From Mariannaea sp. PMI_226 (taxonomy: Eukaryota > Ascomycota > Sordariomycetes > Hypocreales > Nectriaceae): a DNA stretch of 64,000 bases. The stretch's first letter is position 1, and every line of letters begins with the position of its first letter. The translations under genes and the position numbers were made by a program. Shown here one piece after another: positions 23,561 through 35,552 of the stretch. The notes below the pieces were generated by a model, which worked only from the letters and a program-made list of their open reading frames with translations, did not search any database and was not told the origin of the DNA. The DNA lies in the NCBI GenBank assembly GCA_024336345.1, contig JANFOG010000009.1, forward strand, positions 496,001 to 560,000, given 5' to 3'.

Positions 23561-25878
23561 ATGCCGCTATCCGCCGACTTTAGCAGGGCTTCCACTTCCC
23601 TGCCCCCCAAAAAATCAGTCGCGTAAGTCACTCACATTCACAATATCCTGGAGTCAGGCTGAGTTGTTTTTGATTGATAATCGTTTCTAGTTGCCGTTCC
23701 TGCCATGCTCGGAAGATTCGGTGCTCTGGCAAGAAACCCTGTAACAACTGCACCCGGGTATCTGAATGTGTCTACCCAACGCGAGATCGCCAGGTCAAGG
23801 TGAACCAAAGGTATCATTGATCTTCCCAACAAGCCTTCTACCCTTTTAAACGCTTTACCGTATTCCTTGAATATCTATCCACATGTTATTTTTTTCTTAG
23901 AACGAGCCACTTCCTAAATCATTCGTATTAATTGCTGTGAACAACTTAGCGTCCTTGATCGCCTCCTTCAGGAAAATGAAGAACTACGTGCTCGCCAGAC
24001 TCACCTCGAGTCACGAAGAGCCAAGGATACAACCACTCCCTGGCATCCTACTTCGATATCCAATGATGAAGGAGAGACTTCTGGGACCCAAATCCTCGAA
24101 CAGAGCGACTGGTTTACGCATACGAAGACGTCGGACACGCCTATCTGGATAGGTGAGATTTCCGACGCCGCATTTGCAACTCGCTTCCGCCAATTTGCTT
24201 GCTGTTCGCAAACACCGAGCCACATTCCTCGCACTCAATTTGCTTCTGACGATACTATCTCCGCCCTAGCGATCTCAACTCCAGCAGGACCGTCACCCGC
24301 GCGCGCCAAACTCCTAGTCGAAACAGCGCTTCAGTTCCTGCGACACAGCTACCACATTGTTCGACGGAGCGAGGTGCTCTCCATGTTGAACACAGGCTAT
24401 CTCGACCAGAGCAACCCAAGCGCCAGAGCCAAGATGTGGGCTCTGTTTGCAATTGGCGAACTGCGTTTAGGCAGATGCCTCAGTTCAAGCAACGAGCTTC
24501 CTGGACTGGCATACTTTGCAGTTGCAAGTGATGCTATGCGCATGCTCAACGAGAGGCCACAACTAGATGTGATTGAAACCATCCTACTCCTAGTGAGCTC
24601 TCTAGTTGCCCTATGCCAAAGCCCTTTGTGCTAACAGATACTGTCGGCCCTATATTCTCTTGAAGCAAACCGTCGGCATTCTGCGTGTACGTTCATGGGC
24701 TCTGCTTTGCGCCTTTCAACAGTGATGGGTCTGCATGTCAATATTGGTGATGCCTATATCCCAGACCCTAAAATCAGGGAACACCGTATCCGAGTCTGGT
24801 GGTCGGTCTACATTCTCGACAGAGTTCTTTCAGCCAAAACTGGCCTTCCGCTATTGATATCGGATGATGATATCTCAGTTGACTTACCCTCTCGTAATTC
24901 CGATCTCAACTCCGAAGACTTTGGAAACGAGAAACATCTTGTAACTGTTGTACGCCTCGCGAAAATCGCTGGGAATATCTCTAGATCGCTTTACGTCCGA
25001 ACACCTCAACGTGGAACGTTTCTCCAAAGAGTGGAAAAAATCCGGGAGGAGCTTAGCTCCTGGAAAGAGCAACTGCCTGACTATGTGAAGCATGACTTTG
25101 ATCAGGCGGGTGAAGGTGATGAATATCCTCAGCCTGTGAATTTGACACTCCAACTGTCGTTCAATCAGGTAAACCTCCTTCCACAAACCCAGGCACATAG
25201 TGGAAATATGTGTTGCGGCTCTACCTGTCTGTTGACCTGTGCTGACCTTGCTAGCTCTTTATCTTGGCAACACGCCCCGTTCTTCTGTTTGTCTTTCGCC
25301 AACATGTTGGCGAAGTCATAACAACATCAACAGACAGAGCCCTTCCAGACCACGCCCGCGACATTGCAGACGCCTGTATCCGCTCTGCCAGACAGTCCTG
25401 TCGTTTATTGTCACAAAGTTGGATTAATGGCGACTTTGGTATCTTCGACTACTCCTACGTACAATATCTTTTCTCTGCAGCAATAATTCTTGCAATAGCA
25501 GGCACTTTGGGACGGGAGACCTCGCAGGGCGATATCGATGAATTCAACCTTGCTGCTGGATTTCTTCAACAGTTAGAGAAGAATGGGAACCTGGCGGCGA
25601 TGGAGTTTTGCTCCCATATCGAGGAGACTAAACTGACGCTCGAGGCTTTGCGATCAGCCAATTATCCCCAAAGACGTCTGTCCACATCAAACAACGTTGG
25701 GCCACAACCTTCCGAATCTTTGCATTCTTCCTTCATCGACCAATCATCAAGCATAGCTGGTTCGAACGAAATTAGGCATGTCCTTCACAATGCTGATGGG
25801 TCACCGTTGAGCCTATCATTTCTTGATGATTGGATATATGATAATGCGCTACAGCAACTCTGCTGGCAGGAACAGTGA
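23561..25878 (+). CDS. Zn2Cys6 fungal-specific transcription factor
   Basis: Nuclear regulator, 659 aa, in five exons: join(23561..23622,23691..23810,23950..24592,24638..25168,25255..25878). The zinc cluster sits in the second exon (Cys 22, 25, 32, 38, 41, 47), followed by a basic linker and then a leucine-rich coiled coil at the start of the third exon (SVLDRLLQENEELRARQTHLE region), the normal dimerisation element. The middle-homology region follows: SALYSLEANRRHSACTFMGSALRLSTVMGLH and EHRIRVWWSVYILDRVLSAKTGLPLLISDDDI are classic fungal_trans motifs. The splice joins are supported by continuity of these motifs. It is convergent with the tandem RraA-fold gene only about 130 bp away and is the nearest regulator to the 26-31 kb lyase group, so it is a candidate controller of that group (inference). 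Confidence 0.92.
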
Positions 25879-26005
25879 TGAACGGCGCTTATTGCTGGAA
25901 ATCTCGGCGGCTCATAACAGATCCTCTTTGCGATGCGTAATAGTCTACTACTCTATTCCGCTAGCTTTAGTCCTGGGTCTGAGTATGCTTCCCCCGACTG
26001 TAAAA

Positions 26006-27382
26006 TTATTCTTTGCGCTGTAACGTGTGATAACCGAGTTTCCCCCTCGCCTCTGCAATCGTACACCCTCTTGATATCATCCTTCTGATACCTTCCTCAC
26101 TCTTTTCAATGCTTTTTGCGAGTGCAGCCACCTCACGGGCGCGATCTCTTGGCACAATGACAACACCGTTGGCGTCAGCCACAACGATATCGCGAGGGCT
26201 CACTCTCACACCACCCACGCCAATGGATTCATTGACACCTCCCACTTGAACCCGATCCTTGCCCGTCCGCATCCAGCGACCAGAGGTGAAGATGGGATAA
26301 TTATCACTGATGGCACGGTCGACGTCACGGCACACACCATCTATGACGGTTCCCGCCACGCCCTTTAGCCCAGCGTACTGCGTCATGATGTCTCCCCACA
26401 CGGTACAATCTTTGCGACCGCCGTTATCGATGACGACGAAATCGCCAGGTGCTACATCGTCGATGAAGTCACCAACGCTTCCGGGTGGGCTGCTCGCAGA
26501 CACGTAACGTACCGTGAAGGCCGGCCCAACTGTGGTTGTTTTGTAGTTGGTCAACGGCATAATATTGAATGCCTGCCCTGGAATTCCCAGTTTGTCAAGG
26601 GCGTCGGAAACACCAGGGGTGTCAGAATTGGCGAAGAGGGCCACCAACTCTTGGTCCTCCAAAGTAGCCTTTTTCATGTCAAGCTCCTGTAATCCATTAG
26701 AGGTAGATGTAGAGGTTGAGGTAGACGAAGCAGTAATAGCTTCAAACTGGTCGTCATGCATCACCTCTGCGACAGGCCGGCCACTGCGAACTTGATGAAG
26801 CATGCCATTTTGTCGACGGTCAATACGCTCACACAGATCCAGCACTTCATTGATACGACCAGCGGGAACAAAAACGGTGCCACAGTTATCGGCAATCACA
26901 TAATCATCCTGATCGATCTTGACACCTCCTATCTCAACCTGCTTTCCAGAATCAATCTGTACGAATCGATTGCGCGCACTGATCATGGTTACCCCACGGC
27001 CAAAGACAGGATAACCGATATCCCGACTTCCATCGATGTCACGGCTCATGCCGTCGATAATAGACCCTCGGACGCACTTGATCTTAGCTGCATTGGCAAT
27101 AATGTCGCCCCAAGATGAAATACCCTCTACACCTCCAGCGATCACAAGGACGCGATCTTTGGTTGTAATAGCATCTATAACAGGAGTAATCAGATGCACC
27201 GTTGGTGGAGAGCCCTTTATCTTGGGACCGAGTTGGATGGTGCTAGCGCGGCCAACGACTTTCGGGCAGTTCCAAAGAGGTTTGAGGCCGTAAGTAGCTC
27301 CTGGGAGGTCCAGGAAATCTAAGGCGTCTGATACTGTATTGGTATCAAGTTTTGACAGGCGATCAAGCGGACTGAGTGCCAT
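26006..27382 (-). CDS. Tandem RraA-fold protein (HMG aldolase/oxaloacetate decarboxylase-like)
   Basis: Single-exon protein of 458 aa made of two complete RraA-like units (about 10-210 and 245-455) joined by a Ser/Thr repeat linker (219-228). RraA-fold enzymes include the class II pyruvate aldolases that cleave 4-hydroxy-4-methyl-2-oxoglutarate and decarboxylate oxaloacetate. Their metal and substrate motif D-x20-R-D is present in both halves: Asp93 to Arg114-Asp115, and Asp331 to Arg352-Asp353. So both active sites look intact. Both halves also keep the SDAL(D) start helix and the IADxxGxVxVP end. Bacterial and plant homologues are usually single units of 160-230 aa that trimerise. An in-frame ATG nine codons upstream (27409) is the alternative start. 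The neighbours are an aminotransferase and an HpaI-type aldolase. Confidence 0.88.
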   Translation of the reverse strand: MALSPLDRLSKLDTNTVSDALDFLDLPGATYGLKPLWNCPKVVGRASTIQLGPKIKGSPPTVHLITPVIDAITTKDRVLVIAGGVEGISSWGDIIANAAKIKCVRGSIIDGMSRDIDGSRDIGYPVFGRGVTMISARNRFVQIDSGKQVEIGGVKIDQDDYVIADNCGTVFVPAGRINEVLDLCERIDRRQNGMLHQVRSGRPVAEVMHDDQFEAITASSTSTSTSTSNGLQELDMKKATLEDQELVALFANSDTPGVSDALDKLGIPGQAFNIMPLTNYKTTTVGPAFTVRYVSASSPPGSVGDFIDDVAPGDFVVIDNGGRKDCTVWGDIMTQYAGLKGVAGTVIDGVCRDVDRAISDNYPIFTSGRWMRTGKDRVQVGGVNESIGVGGVRVSPRDIVVADANGVVIVPRDRAREVAALAKSIEKSEEGIRRMISRGCTIAEARGKLGYHTLQRKE

Positions 27383-28006
27383 TGTCAGAGTCGTGTCAGA
27401 GTCGACCAAAGCAAACGAAGGACAAAGAGGAAGTAGTTAAATGGATAATCAATATTATGGTGCTTTAAAAGCTACAAGAAAGAATACTACAGGAATATTC
27501 CCTCTTTTATCTTGATTCCATCGTCGCCTCACCCACACAGTGATCGGTCCTTATCCATACAATGATACCGAGGGAAAAGTTAAGGACGCCGATTGGATCG
27601 GCATCCAATGCGTACGCCGGCTCGGCCCCGCAGCAAGAGTATCCCACTAGCCAATGGGTTTGATTGACAAGTGGCCTGCACCGAAGTCAGTCTATTGAGG
27701 TGTGGATTGACATTGAGCTGTTGAATTTTTTGTCGGATACGTAGAGATGTATAGTGGCCGCTCGTGATCATCAAATATATGACTACGCCGAGAGAACCTC
27801 TGTCAAGAATAGTTTTTAGTAGGCATGATATAAAGCTTTGTTCAGAAGGTCAGCACACATATGAGAACAATCAGAAATTCATCTAGGCACTGTTTCATAA
27901 GCTCAACCAATTTGTATTGTAATTGTCTACATCGAGTATCTGCACAATTTCAACGCCTCATCTGATCTCGACCCTAGTACGCATGTTGTAAATGAAAATA
28001 ACTAAG
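27383..28006. other. Intergenic region, RraA-like promoter
   Basis: About 620 bp between the aminotransferase stop and the RraA-like start, both on the minus strand. It is moderately AT-rich near 27720-28000. I see no gene in it. Confidence 0.5.
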
Positions 28007-29468
<1,462 letters not shown>

Positions 29469-29993
29469 CTTGCGCAGGTCGCTTCTACGATGAGGTGAAA
29501 ATTACCTATGCAAGATGGACAACTTGAATTAGAAGGGGATGTGAACACAGCGAAATGGTATATATGGAATGAGATAGGATTTTGCTGCGTGCGGAAATTG
29601 GGCCCTGCGGCGAAAGATTGAGAGACCGGTACACTAGTCGGTGACTTACTGAAGGCCGATCGTGGGGCCGCGTGAAAAAACAGACCTCGCCCTTCGTGGG
29701 CAGAGTGAACAGGTAGGGAATAGACAATGAGTCATCTCATGAAGTAGGTCAAGGACGTCGTCGGCTATCAAGCGTTCTGCCGAGTTGATCAGCAACGATG
29801 GCAGGGCCGGGGGCGTGTCAATGTGATGGTAACGCGGCTATGTCAACACTGAATACCAAGAGTCAGGCTCTTCTCTAGGCTTCTTGTTCCGCCCTCTTCA
29901 TCTTCTCTCCTTATTATGCATAAAAATCAATAAAATTTCAACTGATTCGACTTGTAATTGGCGACCCATATTCTTCAAAGATATCCTCCAGCA
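29469..29993. promoter_or_regulatory. Bidirectional promoter, aminotransferase and HpaI-type aldolase
   Basis: 525 bp between two divergent metabolic genes whose predicted enzymes could act in one pathway. This arrangement usually means a shared promoter and co-regulation in ascomycetes. No specific factor site can be assigned by eye. A small ORF at 29506-29727 is unsupported. Confidence 0.5.
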
Positions 29994-30858
29994 ATGTCAC
30001 ACTCCTCAGCATTCACAACCGCCGTCCACAACCCGCGATTGCGGCTCCTGAATGCCCTCCGCACAAACTCGTCACCAATAATGACATTTATTGGCCTCCC
30101 ATCTACTCGTGTGGCCCAACTCGTCGCTTCGACAGGAGTTGATGCCATCATCATTGACTGCGAGCATGGACACATCAGTGACGACGCCATGCACAACGCA
30201 GTTGCTGCCATCTCATCTCAGGACGTCTCTCCTCTCGTTCGCATTACAATGAATGACCCAGGACTCATCAAACGTGCCCTAGATACTGGAGCACATGGCA
30301 TTGTCGTACCCACGATTAACACCGCTACGGATGCGAGGAATGTAGTCCAGAGCGCCAAGTTCCCGCCTCAGGGCTTGAGAGGCCAGGGCTCAGCTTTTCC
30401 TGGGTTCGCGTTTGGAACTGACATCCCAACTTATATGAAGACAGCTAATGAAACGCTTCTTACGTGTCTGCAAATTGAGACCCAGCTGGGCGTTGAGAAT
30501 ATCGATGCAATCTGCGCGATACCCGGTGTAGGTGAGTGTCACCTATCTGATCGTTGAATGACAGTCGGCAATGTTTAACCCTGATCCAGATGTGCTCTTC
30601 ATAGGTCCCAATGATCTCGCCCTCTCTATACTCGGCTACGTTCCTGCAAAAGGTGATGAGCCAGAATTTGTCGATGCTATTGTCAAAATCGTAACTGCAG
30701 CGAGGAAATATAAAAAATGGATCGGCCGGTTATCAAATGACGGGACTTTAGCGAAAGAGCATCTAAAAGTTTTTGATACTGTAGCTTTGGGATATGATGT
30801 CCGGGCTATTCAGAATTGGTACATGGCTGAGCTGAAAGTTGCACGTTCATTGCTTTAA
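29994..30858 (+). CDS. HpcH/HpaI-type class II aldolase
   Basis: Metal-dependent pyruvate aldolase of the HpcH/HpaI family, 268 aa, exons join(29994..30531,30590..30858). The family cleaves 4-hydroxy-2-oxo acids (for example 4-hydroxy-2-oxoheptanedioate or 2-keto-3-deoxy sugar acids) to pyruvate and an aldehyde. Key residues are visible: the His58 base in DCEHGH, Arg83 for pyruvate in PLVRITMNDP, and the metal ligands Glu162 (QIET) and Asp188 (FIGPNDLA). The intron joins AIPGV to DVLFIGPNDL and so completes the metal site. PPQGLRGQGSA is the typical glycine-rich loop. The frame is open to 29958, but the first ATG is 29994. It shares a promoter region with the aminotransferase gene. Confidence 0.92.
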
Positions 30859-31721
30859 TATACTCGCCGTGCGTTGCACGCACGGTTTCTGGGAATTTTA
30901 GTAGTATCGAGCGTATCAGATACGGTATGTTATTCATTGAATTTTACATGCTACAATAGATGAGGCGGTCGGTCAGTCAAATAAACAATGAGTACTTCGT
31001 CACTTGTGGATCCATGGACAATGGCACATTGCTCCAATGACTACATGCATCTAGAAGTTGTAGATCGAGCTCCAAGTAGACTTTGGTACAATGAATTGAT
31101 AGTGACAGACCATGATGACCTTGATTGCAGGCATAACTAACCCACCCACATCCCATTTTTTACGAGGAGGACTTGGAAAGTGGTCACATTGTCACAATAG
31201 CTTGATGACGATACGCCATGCCGAGAAACTATGCATATTAAACCCTAACTTTATATGTTAACACCAAACTGTCTTCCATTTCCTAAGCTGATATCAGACG
31301 TTCTAGCGTTCATTGTAACATTGACTTTTTGCTTGACTGTATCGTGAAGAGCCAGGCAACCCAAATCGCGAGCTCGCCACACTACCGCCCGTGTGGATTA
31401 TCCATACACAAATTTAGATAGTTGATTTAAGCTCTTTCGTAATATTTTTTATTCCATGAGAATATAATTAATCATAAAGCTCAATCCATAGTACTAGGAA
31501 TCTTCCTGGAATGCGAGGTTGTGCGGAAGACGAAAACACTCGCCGAAGCTCTCCGCTCCGAAAGGGGAAATTTTTTCTTGCCGAAAGACCGGCTTGCCAA
31601 AAAAACACAACCCCAGAAGTCTTTAACTTAAATAGCGTTGCAATCTTCAACTCTCACCCTCAGCCATTTCATTGAGTGCAATAATTTTGCAAAGATTTAG
31701 CCCTGTCGGTGGTTGCTAAAA
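30859..31721. other. Intergenic region upstream of hydrolase
   Basis: 860 bp with no supported exon. Close to the hydrolase start, 31520-31595 is rich in CGG/CCG triplets (31524, 31543, 31553, 31558, 31581, 31590) without regular spacing. The minus-strand ORF 31468-31650 covers the same stretch and has no family features. Confidence 0.45.
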
Positions 31722-32567
31722 ATGACAAAAGCAATCGATCATCAGCCAGTGATGCGGCAGGCGATAGAATTACACATCAACAACTTATCTATCAATCTAT
31801 CAGTTATTCGCCGAGAGGGACCCTTAACTCCAATTATCTTCCTTCATGGATTTGGAGGCACCAAAGAGGACTATGTCGACATTTCGTTCAATCCGCTCTT
31901 CGCTGGACGACCCTTCTTAGCCTACGACGCTCCGGGAAGCGGGGAATCAACCATGGAAGATCTCTCGCAGCTATCGATGCCCCTACTCGTCTCAATCGCC
32001 GAGGAAGTTCTTTCATACTTTAAAATCAGCCATTATCACCTTGTTGGTCATTCAATGGGCGGCCTGGTGTCAACGTTGCTAGCTCAACGACAGTCTTCGT
32101 CGGTCCAGAGTTATATCAACATCAAAGGGAACCTCGCCCCAGAAGACTGCTTCCTGAGTAGACAGGTCCTAGACTACCCGGCTGATGACCCCGAAATATT
32201 TATTGAGGAGTTTATCAAGCGCACGCGTCAATCACCGCTCTATGGCAACGGATTATATGCGGCTTCCTTTCGCGCCAAGGTTCAAGCAGCCACAGTTCGG
32301 CCAACATTTGAATCTATGGTAGATTGTACTGATAATGGACAATTGCTGGAAACCTTTGAGGGTTTCGGGTTTCCCAGAATGTACATGTTTGGGGAGCAAT
32401 ACGCCTCTTTATCATACTTACCTAGGCTCGTGCAAGCAGGCGTGGAATTGGCCGAAATACCTCACAGCGGCCACTTCGTCATGTACTCTAACCCTGTTGC
32501 CATGTGGGAACGAATAGCGCAATTTATAAGCCGTGTTGAGTATTTTAAGGGGGGAAATAAAAGATAA
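31722..32567 (+). CDS. Alpha/beta hydrolase
   Basis: Single-exon alpha/beta-hydrolase-fold protein, 281 aa. The oxyanion-hole strand PIIFLHGFGG (about 38-46), the nucleophile elbow VGHSMGG with Ser111, and the C-terminal IPHSGHF with catalytic His251 are all present in the right order. The acid residue is less certain. There is no signal peptide, so it is cytosolic. Such enzymes cleave esters, lactones or carbon-carbon bonds of meta-cleavage products, and the substrate cannot be told from sequence. It lies next to the aldolase on the same strand and might belong to the same pathway (inference). The frame begins three codons earlier with a non-ATG codon; 31722 is the first ATG. Confidence 0.9.
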   Translation: MTKAIDHQPVMRQAIELHINNLSINLSVIRREGPLTPIIFLHGFGGTKEDYVDISFNPLFAGRPFLAYDAPGSGESTMEDLSQLSMPLLVSIAEEVLSYFKISHYHLVGHSMGGLVSTLLAQRQSSSVQSYINIKGNLAPEDCFLSRQVLDYPADDPEIFIEEFIKRTRQSPLYGNGLYAASFRAKVQAATVRPTFESMVDCTDNGQLLETFEGFGFPRMYMFGEQYASLSYLPRLVQAGVELAEIPHSGHFVMYSNPVAMWERIAQFISRVEYFKGGNKR

Positions 32568-33463
32568 ACGGTAAAACTCTTGTTCAAATAAGCGTAACAT
32601 CCGTAGATAGAGCGGTATTTACTGGTCGGTATTAACCATAATATTTGAGACGAAAACATAAGATCCAACCAAGATTTAGATCATTATCACTAGGGCCTGC
32701 ACATGAGGGAGTGAGTATCCAGACGATTCTTCCTGTTTCTTCTAAGGGTATAGAGCAATTACCTACGGTTCGGTTCACTGATTCAGGGTCTGAGGGCTAG
32801 GAGCGGGCCGGGGAGAGGTGGGGTCTGATCATCTGTACGCAGCCCATGTACTGATAGTCTACGACATGCTAGCCAAGCAACGTGTCTCTTAGGGGCCCTT
32901 GATGGTAGCGATCTAGATTCTAATAATGAGACAGTGGCGCTTCCAGGATATCCAATAAGTTGCCATGTTCAGCAAGCCAAAGCCAGACCTTCTTTGCTTA
33001 ACCCCCTGCAGCTCTCGCGCCCGTGACCAACTGGGATTACTCTCTCTAGCTGTGTGCATGTTTGAAGAGCTGAACCAGTCATCTGCCTCAGCTATTGCCC
33101 CCACACCGCGAGAGAAGGATAGAAGGGGCTTAGTTGTCGGCGGTTTCGCTACGCTGATAGACACTACTACCTGAGCTAGTGGGAACTATCGGTAAATGGA
33201 ACGTGATTATATTGAAATTTATGCTCAGCTTCAATAGTCCTCGTCTATGAAGACCTGAGCTGCCACAGATGAGCCGAGTTCGAATTCAATCCCGCACCAA
33301 GGCAGTCAGGTATATAACCACAGACGTAAGCATTTGAAGATGAACCGTTATTAGTAGCACTAAAGAATTCGCCTCCCTTCAAGATTTATTGAGACGGGGT
33401 TCAGAGCCACTCTGTTTCCACGTCAAATACAGCAATATCGTCGACAGCGCATCATAGCCCACT
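32568..33463. other. Intergenic region with an orphan small ORF
   Basis: About 900 bp. A plus-strand ORF at 32965-33174 (69 aa, beginning MFSKPKPDLLCLTPCSSRAR) has protein-like composition and ends in GLVVGGFATLIDTTT; it might be the last exon of a decayed gene, but I cannot place it in a family. Confidence 0.4.
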
Positions 33464-34309
33464 ATGACTTCAAGGCCCGCGCCTCCTCCCGTCTCTGTCC
33501 CGGGCATTCACCATGCACCAACCGAGCAGGATTTTGCGCTCTGTCGGACTATGTACGAACTATTCCCCTCGTCTCCTCCAGCTATCCCTACCAGCCATCG
33601 TGCTACTTCCCTTACACCATCGAAATACAATATTAACTCACTTTATAGCTACAATCAACTTCCCGAGCCTGAGGATCAGCCCCAACTCAGCGATCACAAC
33701 CTGCAAGCCCTCGGCGAAATAATCGTAAAACACAATGCCCAGCATGTGTTTGGGATCCATATTCTATATAGTCACTTCCCGGCTCCTGAGGGCACCGTCT
33801 GGCATGGAGAGATAATTCAGCTCCCATGCCCTCCTTTGCCCTATATCACACAGACAGTATCAGCAAAGAATCTTGCTGAGAGACAAATCCGTGGCTATGT
33901 TTTCCAAGTGGTTGACGGAGTCTTCGTTCCTTGTCAATTCCACGGAGGCAAAGTGCCCAGCGAGGCAACCGGTGTTGGACCGGGGTTCTTCATTGACATG
34001 GCGGAGTTCATCCATAACAACAACCTCTCCCGCCTAGTTGGACTCCAGTTACTGGACAGCGAAAAACCCATGGTTGAGTTTCTCGTCAGCGCCAACGGTA
34101 TTGGGATGGTAGAGCGGATTGGCGTGCTGGCTCTGAACATACCCCAAATTTGTCAAATTCCGGTGGCGTGGTCATTCCATGCCGGTAACAACGGATCTAT
34201 TTCCCCTAAGGAGGTGGAATTCTACGTCCTGCATCGCACAACCAGCTACCAGAAAAATGCGTTCATAGAAATAGGGCCGGCATTAATAGAGAAGCTGCTC
34301 CAACGGTAG
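33464..34309 (+). CDS. Hypothetical protein, 281 aa
   Basis: Intact single-exon frame that I do not recognise. The N-terminal 30 residues are Pro-rich (TSRPAPPPVSVPG), followed by FALCRTMYELFPSSPPAIP. The rest alternates short predicted strands and helices, with regular hydrophobic patterns such as QHVFGIHILYSHFP and AWSFHAGNNGSISPKEVEF. It has two conserved-looking cysteine-proline segments (LPCPPLPY, FVPCQFHGG) but no signal peptide, membrane helix or known catalytic motif. The composition and codon use are like those of its neighbours, which supports a real gene. There is no clear partner nearby: the hydrolase upstream is on the same strand and the minisatellite and F-box gene lie downstream. 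Confidence 0.75.
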   Translation: MTSRPAPPPVSVPGIHHAPTEQDFALCRTMYELFPSSPPAIPTSHRATSLTPSKYNINSLYSYNQLPEPEDQPQLSDHNLQALGEIIVKHNAQHVFGIHILYSHFPAPEGTVWHGEIIQLPCPPLPYITQTVSAKNLAERQIRGYVFQVVDGVFVPCQFHGGKVPSEATGVGPGFFIDMAEFIHNNNLSRLVGLQLLDSEKPMVEFLVSANGIGMVERIGVLALNIPQICQIPVAWSFHAGNNGSISPKEVEFYVLHRTTSYQKNAFIEIGPALIEKLLQR

Positions 34310-34791
34310 CTTGGGGCATATCGACACGAGGCCACCCAACCGGCAGAGGTAGAAATCACAGGAAATATATAGTGTTTGAAGCATCAAATGCGAAGATTCA
34401 ATTGATGACATGGACTCTATTCCTGTTATGCCAACCACGTCTGCGGTGTCCTTAGGGTGACCTCTTTTCTGCACTGGGTCTCCGCCTTGCACAACTAAAC
34501 TGCCGCTGCAAATAAGTGATCCGGCAAGCGTTGGAGATGACCGTTGAGACAAGCAGATATCAATATGCCGAAATTCGAGGACCCATGACTGATATGGATG
34601 AGATATATGTTGAGCTTACATCACTTACAGAAGCTTGAATTATAGACTCTCGCATTGTTAATTGGAATAGATGCCCCAATATGTTCGTAGGCGAAGATTT
34701 AAACTAAATTATGTCTTGATCAGGTCGAGGGCAAAATAGTGATTCAATAAGTCAGACTTGTGACAAAGATACATTTGCCTATGCAAAGATA

Positions 34792-34797
<6 letters not shown>

Positions 34798-34823
<26 letters not shown>
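34798..34823 (+). repeat. Poly-A tract (26 A)
   Basis: Twenty-six consecutive A on the plus strand, in AT-rich intergenic DNA. It could be simple-sequence expansion; no upstream retroposed gene body is visible to suggest a poly-A tail. Confidence 0.9.
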
Positions 34824-34956
34824 TTTGCTCAAAGCACTACTATTTATGAATCATGGAAAGTTATTGAATATATGACATATAACTTCATTAAGCTGTCTAA
34901 CTATCGTGAGGGGAAGACTTGATCCAAAGAATGATAATATTAAAGCCCTGCGATGC

Positions 34957-35051
34957 GAGTAAGACACCACGGTGAGAGTAAGACACCACGGTGAGAGTAA
35001 GACACCACGGTGAGAGTAAGACACCACGGTGAGAGTAAGACACCACGGTGA
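34957..35051 (+). repeat. Minisatellite, five perfect 19-bp units
   Basis: Five identical tandem copies of GAGTAAGACACCACGGTGA, ending about 500 bp before the F-box/ankyrin start. No sequence variation between copies, which points to recent expansion and likely length polymorphism. Each unit contains CACCACGGTG, an imperfect inverted repeat. Confidence 0.95.
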
Positions 35052-35552
35052 GAAGAAGTCGCACAGTGTAGGTCAGCCATCCTCGACTGAATCTAGAGTC
35101 GTCTTTGTCAGATCAGAGGCGCATAGGTACTAAACGGGAACTCGATCACTGGACACAACAAAGGGCTCTGCTATGTAAACCAGTCACAAAGGAATATGCT
35201 GTGCTTTGGCCATAAGGATGGAGGGCTGCTTGGCTTTCATCCAAACCCACGTCAAAGAAAATGAATACTTGTCCTACGCGGGTGTCTGGATAACACTCCT
35301 ACAGATAAGCATTCTTTGAACCAAAACACAGCATCTCTATTCACAATCTTAAAGTTCGTCATTCACATACCGCATAATGGAAGTGTCTGCAGCGTGAAGA
35401 AGTATAAATCAGCCAACATCTCTCGTTTTGTTGTCTACCTCCACCAGCCTCAGCGAATACCTTGACAAACTAGAATTCAATAAAGCACTTATTACCTACT
35501 ACCTTGAGGAACCGCAAGATACCACCATTCCCACCTCTATTGCTTCGGCCTC

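Larger units (their letters stand above)
34310..35552. other. Intergenic region with simple and tandem repeats
   Basis: 1.24 kb holding a 26-A tract and a five-copy 19-bp tandem repeat (listed separately). It is otherwise AT-rich with no supported exon. The downstream part should be the promoter of the F-box/ankyrin gene. Confidence 0.55.

Noticed and set aside
33270..33305. GTTCGAATTC near CCCGCACCA, resembling a tRNA T-loop and CCA end
   Set aside because: The flanking stems do not pair and no D-arm or acceptor stem lies upstream.
34798..34823. Poly-A tract as evidence of a retroposed element
   Set aside because: No reverse-transcriptase remnant, target-site duplication or gene body is visible next to it.
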